DNA from: Oribacterium sp. oral taxon 102
GTDB lineage: Bacteria > Bacillota > Clostridia > Lachnospirales > Lachnospiraceae
Length of the DNA: 64,000 nt
Assembly: GCF_013394775.1 (NCBI RefSeq)
Contig: NZ_JABXYT010000001.1
Location: 124,001 to 188,000 of the forward strand
Direction of reading: 5' to 3'
Part shown: one piece after another, positions 38,793 through 48,000 of the stretch
Position numbering within the stretch: position 1 is the first letter of the stretch
Layout of the letters: each line of letters starts with the position of its first letter
Notes under the pieces: generated by a model
What the model saw: only the letters and a program-made list of their open reading frames with translations
What the model was told of the DNA's origin: nothing
Database searches by the model: none
Program-made: the position numbers and the translations under genes

Positions 38793-39008
38793 TTATCTGA
38801 GAAAGAAAATGATCAGGATTCCGATAACGAAGCCGTAGATGGCAGTCGCCTCCGCGAGGGCGCAGCCGAGGAGGAGGATGGTCATGATCTTACCGCTCGC
38901 CTCCGGCTGTCTCGCAACGGCCTCTGCCGCCTTCCCTGTCGCCATGCCGATAGAAAGTCCGGCTCCGATACATGCAAGTGCTGCGATTGCTGCTCCGATT
39001 GCTGTCAT
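38793..39008 (-). CDS. atpE: F-type ATP synthase c subunit (proteolipid)
   Basis: A 71-residue hairpin of two membrane helices with the polar loop ARQPEASGK. The ion-binding carboxylate is Glu in [20 protein letters not shown]. Compared with Na+-binding c-rings of the Ilyobacter type (Gln in helix 1, Glu-Ser-Thr in helix 2), the helix-1 Gln is Ile here ([15 protein letters not shown]) and the Ser after Glu is Ala, so proton coupling is the better prediction; the Thr and Tyr are kept. GGAG lies seven bases before the ATG. Confidence 0.95.
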   Translation of the reverse strand: MTAIGAAIAALACIGAGLSIGMATGKAAEAVARQPEASGKIMTILLLGCALAEATAIYGFVIGILIIFFLR

Positions 39009-39325
39009 AATGTTTCTCCATTCTGCCGCTCCGCGGCCGTCAATGTTTTTCAGGACTCAGCCTCGTCCGGGAGACTTCGGCTGACCTCCCTCCGAATAGC
39101 AATCTCAAGCGATTGCCGTCCGCGTGACCTCCCGATCAAAGATCGGGGCAGTCGGGAGGTACATCTCTTCGAGATGTAGTCATGTACGCTCCGGATTTCC
39201 CTGATGGGAAATCTCTACGCCGGGTTCACCTCGGTTCTGTAGACCTCGGTGAATCCGCCTTCGGCGGACGCAGACTTCGTCCGCGCCAGTTCGCTCCGCA
39301 GTTTCCCCGATGGAAACTGCGGGGC
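39009..39325. other. Gene-free gap inside the atp operon, rich in hairpins
   Basis: 317 bases between atpE and atpB, where atp operons usually have short spacers. It holds copy 2 of the structured element (39054-39220) and, closer to atpB, hairpins GGTTCACC/GGTGAATCC (39224-39257), ATCCGCC/GGCGGAC (39252-39268) and CCGCAGTTTCC/GGAAACTGCGG (39295-39321). No ORF of support. Confidence 0.8.
39054..39220. repeat. Structured intergenic element, copy 2 (within atp operon)
   Basis: Begins GACTCAGCCTCGTCCGGGAG, matching copy 1 (GACTCGGCTTCGCCCGGGAG). Hairpins: GGGAG/CTCCC (39069-39090), GCAATC/GATTGC (about 39099-39116), CCTCCCGA/TCGGGAGG with an inner GATC stem (39128-39159), TACATCTC/GAGATGTA (39160-39178, loop TTC), GATTTCCC/GGGAAATC (39194-39213, loop TGAT). 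The linker GTCATGTACGCTCC and end TCTACGC match copy 1. Confidence 0.8.
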
Positions 39326-40012
39326 TCATTCAACCGCCTCTTTAATATAAAGCGAGGTCAAAAATACGAATACGTATGCCTGAATGAGTCCGTCAAAGAT
39401 GTCGAAGTACAGGCTCAGGATCGCCGGCAGCCCCACCGGCACAACGAGCTTGATAAGCTCCATGATGACAAACGCGCCGAGGACATTTCCGAAAAGCCGC
39501 ATGCAAAGAGACAGCGGCCGGATAAATACCTCCAGAATATTGATCGGGGTTACGATCGCGATCGGCTGGGTGAAGCTCTTCATCCACTTCCACGGTCCCT
39601 TCTGCCGGATCCCTGCCGCCTCTACCAGCACGATGCTCATCAGAGACAGCGCGATCGGGACATTCAGATCCTTCGTCGGCGGCTTCAGCCCGAAGATGCC
39701 GATCAAATTGGAGAGCCCGATGAACAGAAGCACGACGGAGATATAGCTCCCATAGCCCTTCGCCTCCTCTCCCAGCATCCCGTCCGTGAAGCTGTCCAGC
39801 TTCGTCACGATGATCTCCGCGAGCTGCTGACGTCTGCCCGGGTTCCGTACCTTCAAGTCAGATCCCAGATACACAGACGCTGCCAGCAAAATCGCCATCA
39901 CGATCCAGCTGATGACGACAGACTCCGACACGCCGATCCCGCCGAACAGGGGAATCGTGAAGACCGTCTCTACGTTCAGCTCTGCCAGCAGCTCTGCTGC
40001 AAGTTTCTGCAT
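39326..40012 (-). CDS. atpB: F-type ATP synthase a subunit
   Basis: A 228-residue a subunit with five to six membrane helices. The essential arginine is in the conserved helix IRPLSLCMRLFGNVLGAFVIMELI, and the C-terminal helix FDGLIQAYVFVFLTSLYI carries the conserved Gln/Tyr. It forms the ion half-channels of Fo facing the c-ring. First gene of the operon (GGAGGAAGAG ribosome site); atpI is not present upstream. Confidence 0.95.
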   Translation of the reverse strand: MQKLAAELLAELNVETVFTIPLFGGIGVSESVVISWIVMAILLAASVYLGSDLKVRNPGRRQQLAEIIVTKLDSFTDGMLGEEAKGYGSYISVVLLFIGLSNLIGIFGLKPPTKDLNVPIALSLMSIVLVEAAGIRQKGPWKWMKSFTQPIAIVTPINILEVFIRPLSLCMRLFGNVLGAFVIMELIKLVVPVGLPAILSLYFDIFDGLIQAYVFVFLTSLYIKEAVE

Positions 40013-40074
40013 GCTCTTCCTCCTTTTTCCGTTTTAGTCTTTCTTCGTTTATTTATTATAAAAGACAACCCATA

Positions 40075-40102
40075 ATTATAAAACGCTTTTTATAATATTC
40101 AA
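40075..40102 (-). promoter_or_regulatory. Promoter of the atp operon
   Basis: On the minus strand TTGAAT (plus 40097-40102), 16-base spacer, TATAAT (40075-40080), about 65 bases upstream of the atpB ATG within an A+T-rich stretch. Confidence 0.78.
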
Positions 40103-40299
40103 GAAGTATTTTTAATATGGCAGATATACAAATTTCAGATATCATGCTACACTTCCCTGTGGCAGCGCGCCGACCGTCCCGCTGTTTCTCCGGAGATGCC
40201 GGGCGGACTATGAGAGGAGCCGCTTCCCGCGTGACAATCCTGCCGTTTCTCCGGAAACACGGAACGGGCGGATCAGTCCGCTGTCAGAAAGGAGCTTCC

Positions 40300-41223
40300 A
40301 TGATTACCTTCGACTATTACCGGATCTTCTACTATGTCGCCTACTATCAGAGCTTCACCAAGGCAGCGAAGGAGCTCGGCAACAACCAGCCCAATATCTC
40401 CCGCTGCATGAACAATCTCGAGGCGGAGCTGGGCTGTCAGCTCATGCTCCGCGGAAACCGCGGCATCCGCCTCACCCCGAGCGGGCAGAAGCTCTTCGAG
40501 CACGTCGCAGTCGCCTTCCGTCAGCTCCAGGCGGGAGAGGAGGAGCTTCGGAACGAGCTCTCCTTCCAGAGCGGGCAGGTGGCGCTCGCCGCCTCCGAGA
40601 CGGCGCTCCGCCTCGTGGTGCTGCCGGAGCTCAGCCGCTTCAAGCAGAACTACCCCGGCATTGCCATCCGGATCTTCAACCACTCGACGACACAGGCGCT
40701 TCGAAGCCTCCAGAACGGGCTCGCCGACTTCGCCGTGGTCGCCTCCCCGCTGAGTCTGGGCTCCTCCCGGGACTTCGTCTCCAGGGAGCTCTACAGCTTC
40801 CGGGAAATCCCGATTGGCGGTCCCCGCTACTTCGACTACGCGAAAACCGTGCATCCGCTCCGGGAGATCGCCCGGCAGCCGATGATCTCCGTCGGCAGGG
40901 AAACCGGCACACGCGAGCTCTATGTCCAGTATTTCATGAACCACGGACTCTCCTTCCACCCGGAGCTGGAAGCGAGCTCCACCGACCAGATCCTGCCGAT
41001 GGTCGCCTTCGACCTCGGCATCGGCTTCTACCCCGAGGAGCTCGCGAGCGAGGCGATCTCGCATGGCAAGGTCGTGCAGATCCCGATCACGGAACCGCTC
41101 CCCGAGCGTGCGTTTTGTCTCGTGACAGACCGGACGCGGCCGCTCTCTCCCGCAGCGAAGAAGCTGCTCAGCTGCTTTGAGAGTCTGCGGAGCTGTCCGA
41201 AAGAGCAGGAGCCGACGCGTTAA
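40300..41223 (+). CDS. LysR family transcriptional regulator
   Basis: A 307-residue LysR-type regulator. The N-terminal winged helix reads YYRIFYYVAYYQSFTKAAKEL, NNQPNISRCMNNLEAELG, RGNRGIRLTPSGQ; the rest is the two-lobed effector domain (VALAASETALRLVVLPEL, DFAVVASPL, ISVGRETGTRELYVQY). GAAAGGAG precedes the ATG; the frame is open to 40117 but that part is not conserved. It is divergent from the atp operon across about 290 bases and ends in its own terminator. The target and effector are unknown; the divergent neighbour being atp is unusual for LysR proteins. Confidence 0.93.
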   Translation: MITFDYYRIFYYVAYYQSFTKAAKELGNNQPNISRCMNNLEAELGCQLMLRGNRGIRLTPSGQKLFEHVAVAFRQLQAGEEELRNELSFQSGQVALAASETALRLVVLPELSRFKQNYPGIAIRIFNHSTTQALRSLQNGLADFAVVASPLSLGSSRDFVSRELYSFREIPIGGPRYFDYAKTVHPLREIARQPMISVGRETGTRELYVQYFMNHGLSFHPELEASSTDQILPMVAFDLGIGFYPEELASEAISHGKVVQIPITEPLPERAFCLVTDRTRPLSPAAKKLLSCFESLRSCPKEQEPTR

Positions 41224-41246
41224 GCGCCGGCTCCTGCTCTTTCCTG
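41202..41246 (+). terminator. Rho-independent terminator of the LysR gene
   Basis: AGAGCAGGAGCCG at 41202-41214 pairs with CGGCTCCTGCTCT at 41228-41240, followed by TTCCTGT. The left arm lies inside the last codons of the gene. Confidence 0.85.
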
Positions 41247-41328
41247 TCTCCTCTTCCGGGTAACCCATCCGCAATTCGCTGAAACAGACACGATTGCTAT
41301 GCGATTATCATGAATTTGACTGCCCTGC

Positions 41329-42042
41329 TCACAGATTCGAGCGCCGGAGGATCGTGATGACCTTGCCGCCGAGCTCCGCACGCTTCACGACACCGTAGAA
41401 GCGACTGTCCTTCGCGCCGTTCCGATAGTCGCAGAGCAGGAAATACTCGTCCGCGCCGAGCCGCACAGGGTAGCTGACACGGTCACTGTCATAGCTCCTC
41501 GTAGGATAATAGATCTCACTCTCCATGACGGTATTGCCATTGATACGGAGCCCGCCCTCCTCCGGGATGTCTACCTCATCCCCGGGCAGCGCCGCGATCC
41601 GTGCGACATAGTCCCGCCCGTCCTTCCGGAGAATCACGACATCATTCGGATAGTATCGCTTCTCCAGACGGTAGCAGAGCAGCAGGTCACCGGCGCTGAT
41701 CCGCGGCTTCATGTCCTCGTTCGGCATCGGCCGCACCGCGAAGAGCACGAAGAAGAGGAGATAGAGGAAGACAAGCAGGAAGACAAGCCGCAGGAAGAAG
41801 CTCCGGATCTCCCGCCGCTGCCGTCTGCGCCGCCGCGCTTCCTTCGCCGCCTCCGTACCCTCCGCAGTCCCCCGCTTCTCCGCTTCTCCGCCCGATTCCC
41901 TCTCTGCCCCCCGCTTCCTATCAGGCTCCACTTCCCTTCCATTCAATGCCGGCCCGCTGCGAGCAGCTCTCTGCTCCGGCTGTCCGTTCCCCGCCGCGTG
42001 ATCCGTCTCCGCGCCGCGTTTCCCCTTTCCGATCCACTTCAT
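41329..42042 (-). CDS. sipA: Signal peptidase I-like protein lacking catalytic Ser and Lys (SipA-like pilus factor)
   Basis: A 237-residue S26-family protein: about 75 charged cytoplasmic residues, one membrane helix (LRLVFLLVFLYLLFFVLFAV), then the signal peptidase fold (ISAGDLLLCYRLEKRYYPNDVVIL, ALPGDEVDIPE, YFLLCDYRNGAKDSRFYGVV). In box B, where active enzymes have S-M-x-P, this protein has NEDMKP, with Asp for the catalytic Ser. In box D, where active enzymes have K-R before the PGD motif, it has VARIAALPGD, with Ala for Lys. The same two losses are known in SipA of the Streptococcus pyogenes FCT-3 pilus island, where it is needed for pilus polymerisation. Last gene of the pilus island, 11 nt after the sortase. 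Confidence 0.85.
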   Translation of the reverse strand: MKWIGKGKRGAETDHAAGNGQPEQRAARSGPALNGREVEPDRKRGAERESGGEAEKRGTAEGTEAAKEARRRRRQRREIRSFFLRLVFLLVFLYLLFFVLFAVRPMPNEDMKPRISAGDLLLCYRLEKRYYPNDVVILRKDGRDYVARIAALPGDEVDIPEEGGLRINGNTVMESEIYYPTRSYDSDRVSYPVRLGADEYFLLCDYRNGAKDSRFYGVVKRAELGGKVITILRRSNL

Positions 42043-42053
42043 CGCTCCCCCCT

Positions 42054-42800
42054 TTATGCCGCATCCAGAAGTCTCCCGAAGACGAGCACCCGCGCATTCG
42101 TCGCCGCAGAAACGCAGGTCGAGAGCGCGACGATCGTGTCCGTCTCCTTCACGCCGATGTCCCGGTACTGCGTCGCCTCCGCCGCGAGCAGCTGCAGCAG
42201 CTCCCCGCGGTCCGCACAGAGCGACTCGACATTGTACACGCGCCGGTCGTAGGCGTCCGCCTCCAGACAGGCGAAGAGCTCCAGCTCCCGCGACTGCCGC
42301 ATCGTATAGATCCTGCCCGTCCGATGCTTCTCGAAGTAGTCCGGATCGAGGAACTCCATCACATCACCGAACATCGCTCCATTGTCCATATGGTGCCCGT
42401 AGATCAGGAGATAGCGGTCGCTCAGGTCGGCTGCATTCCGGCTGCTCAGGAAGATCGCGCCCGAGAGCGAGAACTCGCCGAAGACGTCCTCATTAACATA
42501 CTGCATATCGTCCTCTCCCTGCATCAGCGGATAGTCGATATGCGTATCGTCCACCGTGATCCAGCCGCGGGTATCGGCATTGATCGCCGCCAGCTCCTCC
42601 AGCGAGAGCTGCGACGTACCGTCCGGGGACGGCTTGTACTTCAGGAGCTCCGAGGACACGAACGCGCCCCGGAACATCATATAGCTGTCCCAGAGCGAGT
42701 AGCCGCCGTAGCTGAGCATCGTCAGCATCAGGATCAGCGCGACCGCCGACAGGATTCTGTTTCCAATGCGGGCAAGCCCCGCAGCGCGTTCCAAGGTCAT
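42054..42800 (-). CDS. Class B sortase (pilus polymerase)
   Basis: A 248-residue sortase with N-terminal membrane helix (NRILSAVALILMLTMLSYGGY) and the sortase barrel: THIDYPLMQGEDDMQYVNEDVFG, catalytic His in LLIYGHHMDNGAMFGDV, catalytic Cys in ALSTCVSA and Arg in NARVLVFGRL. The order and the YGHHM/LSTC forms fit class B. In Gram-positive islands of the FCT-3 type a class B sortase polymerises FctA-type pilins, and the same is inferred here. ATG at 42800 follows GGAGGG; upstream TTG at 42914 and ATG at 42860 are alternatives. The 5' neighbour is the FctB-like pilin. Confidence 0.92.
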   Translation of the reverse strand: MTLERAAGLARIGNRILSAVALILMLTMLSYGGYSLWDSYMMFRGAFVSSELLKYKPSPDGTSQLSLEELAAINADTRGWITVDDTHIDYPLMQGEDDMQYVNEDVFGEFSLSGAIFLSSRNAADLSDRYLLIYGHHMDNGAMFGDVMEFLDPDYFEKHRTGRIYTMRQSRELELFACLEADAYDRRVYNVESLCADRGELLQLLAAEATQYRDIGVKETDTIVALSTCVSAATNARVLVFGRLLDAA

Positions 42801-42996
42801 CTCGCAGCCCTCCGAATCTCCGTTTTCCCGACCTGCTCCTCTTTCTGCCGTCCCTCTCATTTCTTCCGTTTCTCTCAGAGAGCTGCTGATTTCCTCCGTG
42901 TCTCCTCCGCGCAAGGGGCGCGCCAGCCTGCGCTGTCACCCAAAAAGAGATTCTGCCCCGTGCAGAATCTCTTCTCTTTCCGGCCGAAGCGCTGTG

Positions 42997-43788
42997 CTAT
43001 GCCGTCCTCTTCCGTCTCCTCCGGTTCCAGACCGCGAGGCCGAGGAGCGCCGCGGCTGCCGCCGCACTGGAGAGGAGCAAGCCGCTCTCATCGCCGGTTC
43101 TGACCGCACCTCTCACTGCGCCGAGCACGCGGGGCAGCTCGCTGACCGCCTGCACGATAGGATTGTCCCGCACTGCGCCGAGGACGGCCGGAAGCGGATT
43201 GACCGCACCGCCGGTCGGGCGGGGTCCGCCGCTCCCACCTCCGCCTCCGCCGCTGCTGCCGCCTCCGCCGCTGCCCGGCTTATCATAGCCGTTTCGGAAG
43301 GGCGGATCGGGCTCACTGCCCTTCTCTGTCCCGCCTGCTATGGTGTAGCTGATAAACTCCGCAACCAATGGCGTCTCTCCCGGCTTTCCGTTCCGCACCA
43401 GAATGCGGATCACATAGCGGGCATCGTCATAGCGGACGCGGGCTGTCGTACCGGGCTTCTGGTACAGGAGGTAGGCATAGGCACCCGGATGGGTGAAATG
43501 AATGTCTCCGAAAGCATCCGTGACGTCCACTGTCTTTCCCGGCTCTACGGGAATGTCCATCTCCGTCTTCGCCGGAAGCGGAGCCTCCGGTGCGGAGCTG
43601 TCCCTCTCCAGCGCGACTCTGTAGGTCTCCGCCGCCGGCGCGTCCGCGCTGTGCGAGACGCTGAAACGGATCGGTGCACTGTCTACGGCGTAGTCCTCCG
43701 CCGCCGCGGCAAAGGAAAGAATTCCAGCCAGAAGAAGTGTGGCGAATGCCGCCCTTGTACCTTCTCTGAAAATTTTCCGTATCTTCAT
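42997..43788 (-). CDS. FctB-like minor/anchor pilin
   Basis: A 263-residue surface protein with signal peptide (AAFATLLLAGILSFAAAAED), one Spy0128/FctB-like beta domain (APIRFSVSHSADAPAAETYRV ... FGDIHFTHPGAYAYLLYQKPG ... YVIRILVRN), a Gly/Ser-rich linker (GSGGGGSSGGGGGGSGGP), a Pro/Ala/Val segment with two LGAVR repeats, and a C-terminal sorting signal of the VRTGDES type followed by a hydrophobic helix and RRRRKR. The usual E-box glutamate (Y-x-Y-x-hydrophobic-x-E) reads YAYLLYQ, so the isopeptide bond may be missing. In FCT islands FctB anchors the pilus to the wall. GGAGGAGG ribosome site at the 43788 start. Confidence 0.83.
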   Translation of the reverse strand: MKIRKIFREGTRAAFATLLLAGILSFAAAAEDYAVDSAPIRFSVSHSADAPAAETYRVALERDSSAPEAPLPAKTEMDIPVEPGKTVDVTDAFGDIHFTHPGAYAYLLYQKPGTTARVRYDDARYVIRILVRNGKPGETPLVAEFISYTIAGGTEKGSEPDPPFRNGYDKPGSGGGGSSGGGGGGSGGPRPTGGAVNPLPAVLGAVRDNPIVQAVSELPRVLGAVRGAVRTGDESGLLLSSAAAAAALLGLAVWNRRRRKRTA

Positions 43789-43867
43789 TTCAGAACCTCC
43801 TCCTGCTCTCTCCTTTTCTTTCCGTGCCCGGCGGGATGCAGCGGGCACGGGCATCCCTGCGCTCTTT

Positions 43868-44932
43868 TTATTCCTCGTCTTCTCTCTTCCGGAATACGAA
43901 GCCTGCGCCGAGACCGCCGGCTGCACCGAGCATCAGCACATAGGGCGCAGCATCCATCACGATGCCGGTCGGGGTGATATTTTCTCTGTTGTTCGTTACA
44001 GTAAGAGTAGCATTTTCTTTAAAGCTTGTCACCGTAGCTTTTCCGCCGCCGGTCGCCACAGCATCAAATTCCCGCGTTGCTCCGACTGCCTCTGCCGTTG
44101 TCGTGTAGCCGAGCGCCGCATCCACGGTCTCTGTGATCGCCGCCGAATCCTTCTCGGAAAGTCCGTAGATGGTGTATGCATCGCCATCCTTCAATTGGAA
44201 TTTATCTGCTGCTTTCACCTTCCCGCTGCCGTCGGCAATATAATATGTCTCCTCATTCCCATTCGCCGCTGTGATTGCATCTGCAAAGTCAAACATCATC
44301 GACTTATCGCCCAGATCTCCGGTAACCGCCTTCTTGATGGTGAGGGAATGCGTCGTATAGTCCGCCTTGAAATCAGCTTCTCCCGTCTTTGCCGTCCCAT
44401 TAGAGAATACGGCTCCTCCATACTTAAGTCCGCCACCGTCTGTGTTGAGAATAGTGACATAAAGCGTCACCGGCGCTTCCGCAGTCTCTTTCAAGCCGTC
44501 AATATCCGTCAGTCTCGTCTCCGTGACCGTATATTCATAGACACCGGCCTTTCCAAACTTCGGCGCATCTACATAAAACGCTACCTTTTGCTTGGATTGA
44601 TTGTTCCCATCGATAAGGCTCGCAGCCGTAAAGCTCACGGTAGTATTCGAAGCTCCCGAATTCCCTCCGATCCCGACCCCCTGATCCACGCCCGGAAATA
44701 CCTGAACTTTCTTCCCTCCCTCTGCGTCCTTCTCACCGCCTGCTCCCGGCTTGATCTCGTATTTGTAGCTCACATTCGGCACATCCGCTTTCTCTGCCGC
44801 AGACATATCGATAACCTTATCAAATCCGAAGTCCGGATCCGGAGCCATTGCCGCGAATGCAGGCATTGCCATACCGACGACGAGCATCATGCTGAGTGCC
44901 AGTGTCGCAAGTCTGTTCTGATTCTTTCTCAT
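43868..44932 (-). CDS. FctA/Spy0128-like major backbone pilin
   Basis: A 354-residue pilin: signal peptide (LALSMMLVVGMAMPAFAA), two Spy0128-type Ig-like domains (residues about 30-175 and 190-320), the first with E-box GVYEYTVTET, and a C-terminal sorting signal NITPTGIVMDAAPYVLML ending FRKREDEE. TPTG replaces LPXTG and resembles the xVPTG signal of S. pyogenes FctA. Lysines near the N-terminus and in SLTIKKAVTGDL are candidate isopeptide partners. It is followed after 79 nt by the minor pilin gene, and preceded by a 129-nt gap after the tip adhesin with an imperfect hairpin at about 44998-45039 that may alter relative expression. Confidence 0.92.
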   Translation of the reverse strand: MRKNQNRLATLALSMMLVVGMAMPAFAAMAPDPDFGFDKVIDMSAAEKADVPNVSYKYEIKPGAGGEKDAEGGKKVQVFPGVDQGVGIGGNSGASNTTVSFTAASLIDGNNQSKQKVAFYVDAPKFGKAGVYEYTVTETRLTDIDGLKETAEAPVTLYVTILNTDGGGLKYGGAVFSNGTAKTGEADFKADYTTHSLTIKKAVTGDLGDKSMMFDFADAITAANGNEETYYIADGSGKVKAADKFQLKDGDAYTIYGLSEKDSAAITETVDAALGYTTTAEAVGATREFDAVATGGGKATVTSFKENATLTVTNNRENITPTGIVMDAAPYVLMLGAAGGLGAGFVFRKREDEE

Positions 44933-45061
44933 TTCCCTACCCCTTTTTTCTTCCCCTCCCTGCCGGGAGAACTATGTGATGTGTGATTTTTCTATTTTCT
45001 GTCCGCCGCTTCGGCTTCCCTTCCCGGAGAAGCGGACTGTTTCATGGAGTTCGTCAAATCA

Positions 45062-48000
45062 TCAAAGCTCGTCTTCGTCCCTTCTGCGGCGTCCGAGCAG
45101 GAAGTATGCGCCCATACCGCCAGCCGCCAGCAGCATCAGGAGGAACGGCAGGTTGTCCTTCACGATACCCGTCGGAGTAACCGCGTCCAGCTCATGGGTG
45201 AAGGTGAGGGTGGTGTTCTCCTTCATTTCGAATTCTGCAACGGTTACCGCACCATTGTTTTCTTCATACTTCTCCGGATCCCCGGCCGTCTTCGGTGTTT
45301 TTACAGCGGAGCTCGTGTAGTTCGGGTCTATCTTCGTCATTACCACCTCTACCTTCGCTCCCACGGGAATCGGATCGCCCGACCAGCTCTTTGTATCCGC
45401 CTGTCCGTCCAGTTTGAATTTCGGAAGCGTTGCTGGCGCTTCTCCCGGCTTCGTCACTGTCACAGTGTATTCGAACTGGTCTGCGGCATTCGCCATCGTA
45501 CCTTTGATGACATTCCGGATCGTCAGCGTTACCGCCGGTTTCCTCTCCCAGTATGCATAGAGGAGGTTCGGGATCGGTTTGTCGTCCGCACCGATTTCCG
45601 GCTTATCGACCTGGAACGGGTCACCCTCTTTCAGAAGCGTTATTTTCAGCTCGTCCTCCGCCTTGTTCTTCAAAGCATCCGCACTTAGCTTATCCTTCGT
45701 CCAGCCCTTGAATTCGTATCCGTATTCAGCCGAAATCTCTGCGAAGCCGGAAGCGCTGTATGCTATCGCGGTAAGACTCGCATTGTTCGCAATGCTGCTC
45801 TGCACATATTCCTGCTTCGGCTCAGCTCCCAGTCCCTTCGGCTCCGGATAATTCGCCAGATACTTCACCGCTGCGAGATCCTCCGGCTCGCCGTAGACCG
45901 CATACAGTCGGATGAAAGGCTCTCCTGTTTCTGCATTTGTCTCCGCTTCGTCTGCGGTGATCTTGAAGCTGTCATTCGGGTAGCAGGACGGTGTCGTCGC
46001 ATTCTTGTCCGTACTCCAGCCGAGGAACAGAAGCCGTTTCGTCCCTGCGTCCGCTCCATTCTCCTGACGGGCTATCTCCGGGAGGATTTCCTTCCCATCC
46101 GCTCCCATTGCAAGCAGCTCGCTGCCCTTCAGCTTCGCTACGCTTCCCGCTCCATATCTCGTGTCATCCGCTATCGGATTCGGATAGGCGGTCTTTAAAT
46201 CGGCTTCATTCGCGGCTTTCCCGAGTACGCCGGCCGTCAGATCGTACTCCAGCCTATAGGGCGCTGTATTGACATACCTCGCATAGAGGTGCAGCTCACC
46301 GGTGATCGGTGTTTCAAAGCTGTAGGGCTTATAGTGATCCCCCTCCTTTACCGTCCATCCTGCCCATGACATTCCGGCAGCTACATTTATGGTCTTCTCT
46401 GTGCTTCCGGTAAAAATCGAGATTTCTCCGCTCTTCACATTCGGCATATCGTTCTGGCTGATGGAGGAATTATACCGATACCTCCCGAGATCCAGCGCCG
46501 CTTCCTCTTTGTCCATGTCATGCACATAGACAGGATATTCCGCCGGCTTCCACCTCGCATATACGATCAGGTCATGCGACGGCATCGACTGGCTGAAGTC
46601 AAAGAGCGCTGCGGACTCGGTCTTATCCGCCGCCCAGCCGTCGAAGATATAGCCTGTCCGGGTCGGATCGGTCTGCGGCCTCAGTCCCGAGAGGCTGTCC
46701 TTATACTTCACAGACTTCGAGGGCGATACCGACTGATGCCCCGCCTCTCCCGCCGGGATCTGATTGTCGAAGGTGACGGTGAAGGTCTTCCGCTGGTACC
46801 AGAAATACAAAGTATCCCTTTCCCTTATAGAAATTGCTCCATTCTTTATCCCCTTCCCCTCGTATATTACCGTTCCATTGGATTCGGATCGGGTCATTTT
46901 ATTCCAGTTACCGCTGTTCTTTTTATAATAGAGCAGCTCATACCCCGCCCCGTACTTATTATTAGGGAAATAGTGTCCGGCGCTCATCTTCACAAGAGTG
47001 AAGTCATTTTCGTCATGGTCTTCCGGTTTTTCCTCCTCTCCTTGTAAATAATGCACAATCTCTGCCGTTCCGCTCTCCTCCTCGGTTAAGGATAAAAGCG
47101 CGTCAGAATCCAACCCCAGCTCGTCAAAGTTAAATTCATCAAGTAATGTCAAAAGTAGTGTGCTTCCTTTCGCAGCATACCTCCATAGATGTTCTCCCGG
47201 CCACCTGTACCGGTTTGCCGGATCGGAAAAACCGGAGCCATAGAGACCCGTATACGTATCTACTCTCTTATGATAAACTCTATACCATCTCCCCTTTATA
47301 TGCTCACCTATAATATATTTTGAGCGATCTACTTTTTCCCCGTCATGGGTATAATCCCCCCAGAAATTCTTTTTTGCATCAAAAGCATACTTCCCTTTTT
47401 CATTATAGCGGAACTCTATCGTCAGCAACTTCCTGTCGAAGTAGACATTAAGCACTGTCGTACCGTCTGCCTTGACCGTTTCGGCAGATCCGGCGTTCTT
47501 CCCGCTGAATTCGAAGCCCCTCTGGAAGTCCTTCTTCTCACCCTGATAGTTCCTGTACTCTGCGATATCCGCAGAAACTGTACTTCCGGTCGCTGCCTTT
47601 TTCGTCAGCGCTACTCCCGCGAAATCATAGTCGTTATCCGACCAATCGTCCGGCGTCTTCGCATCCGCTGCCTTCTGCTTCCAGAAATATACCTTATATT
47701 CTGCGCTTCCGTTCTTCCAGATCGCATAGAGGTCGAGTCGATTCTCCGTCCCCCAGTCATTGTTAAAGCTGTTAAACTTAAACTTATCCGTCGATCCCTC
47801 TGTCGCCGTCCAGCCCTCGAACGTATACCCTTCCCGTTTCGGCGCTTTCGGCTCTCGGATCGTTCCATTCGCTGCCACGAATTCCGGCTCTACATAGCTC
47901 GCGCCCTCTCCGGTATGGAAGTAGACGTAATGTCCCTCCTCTATCGTCGGGTAGAGTGTGATGTCATGGTCTGTCAGCGTGATCCTGTCCTGGGTATCCT

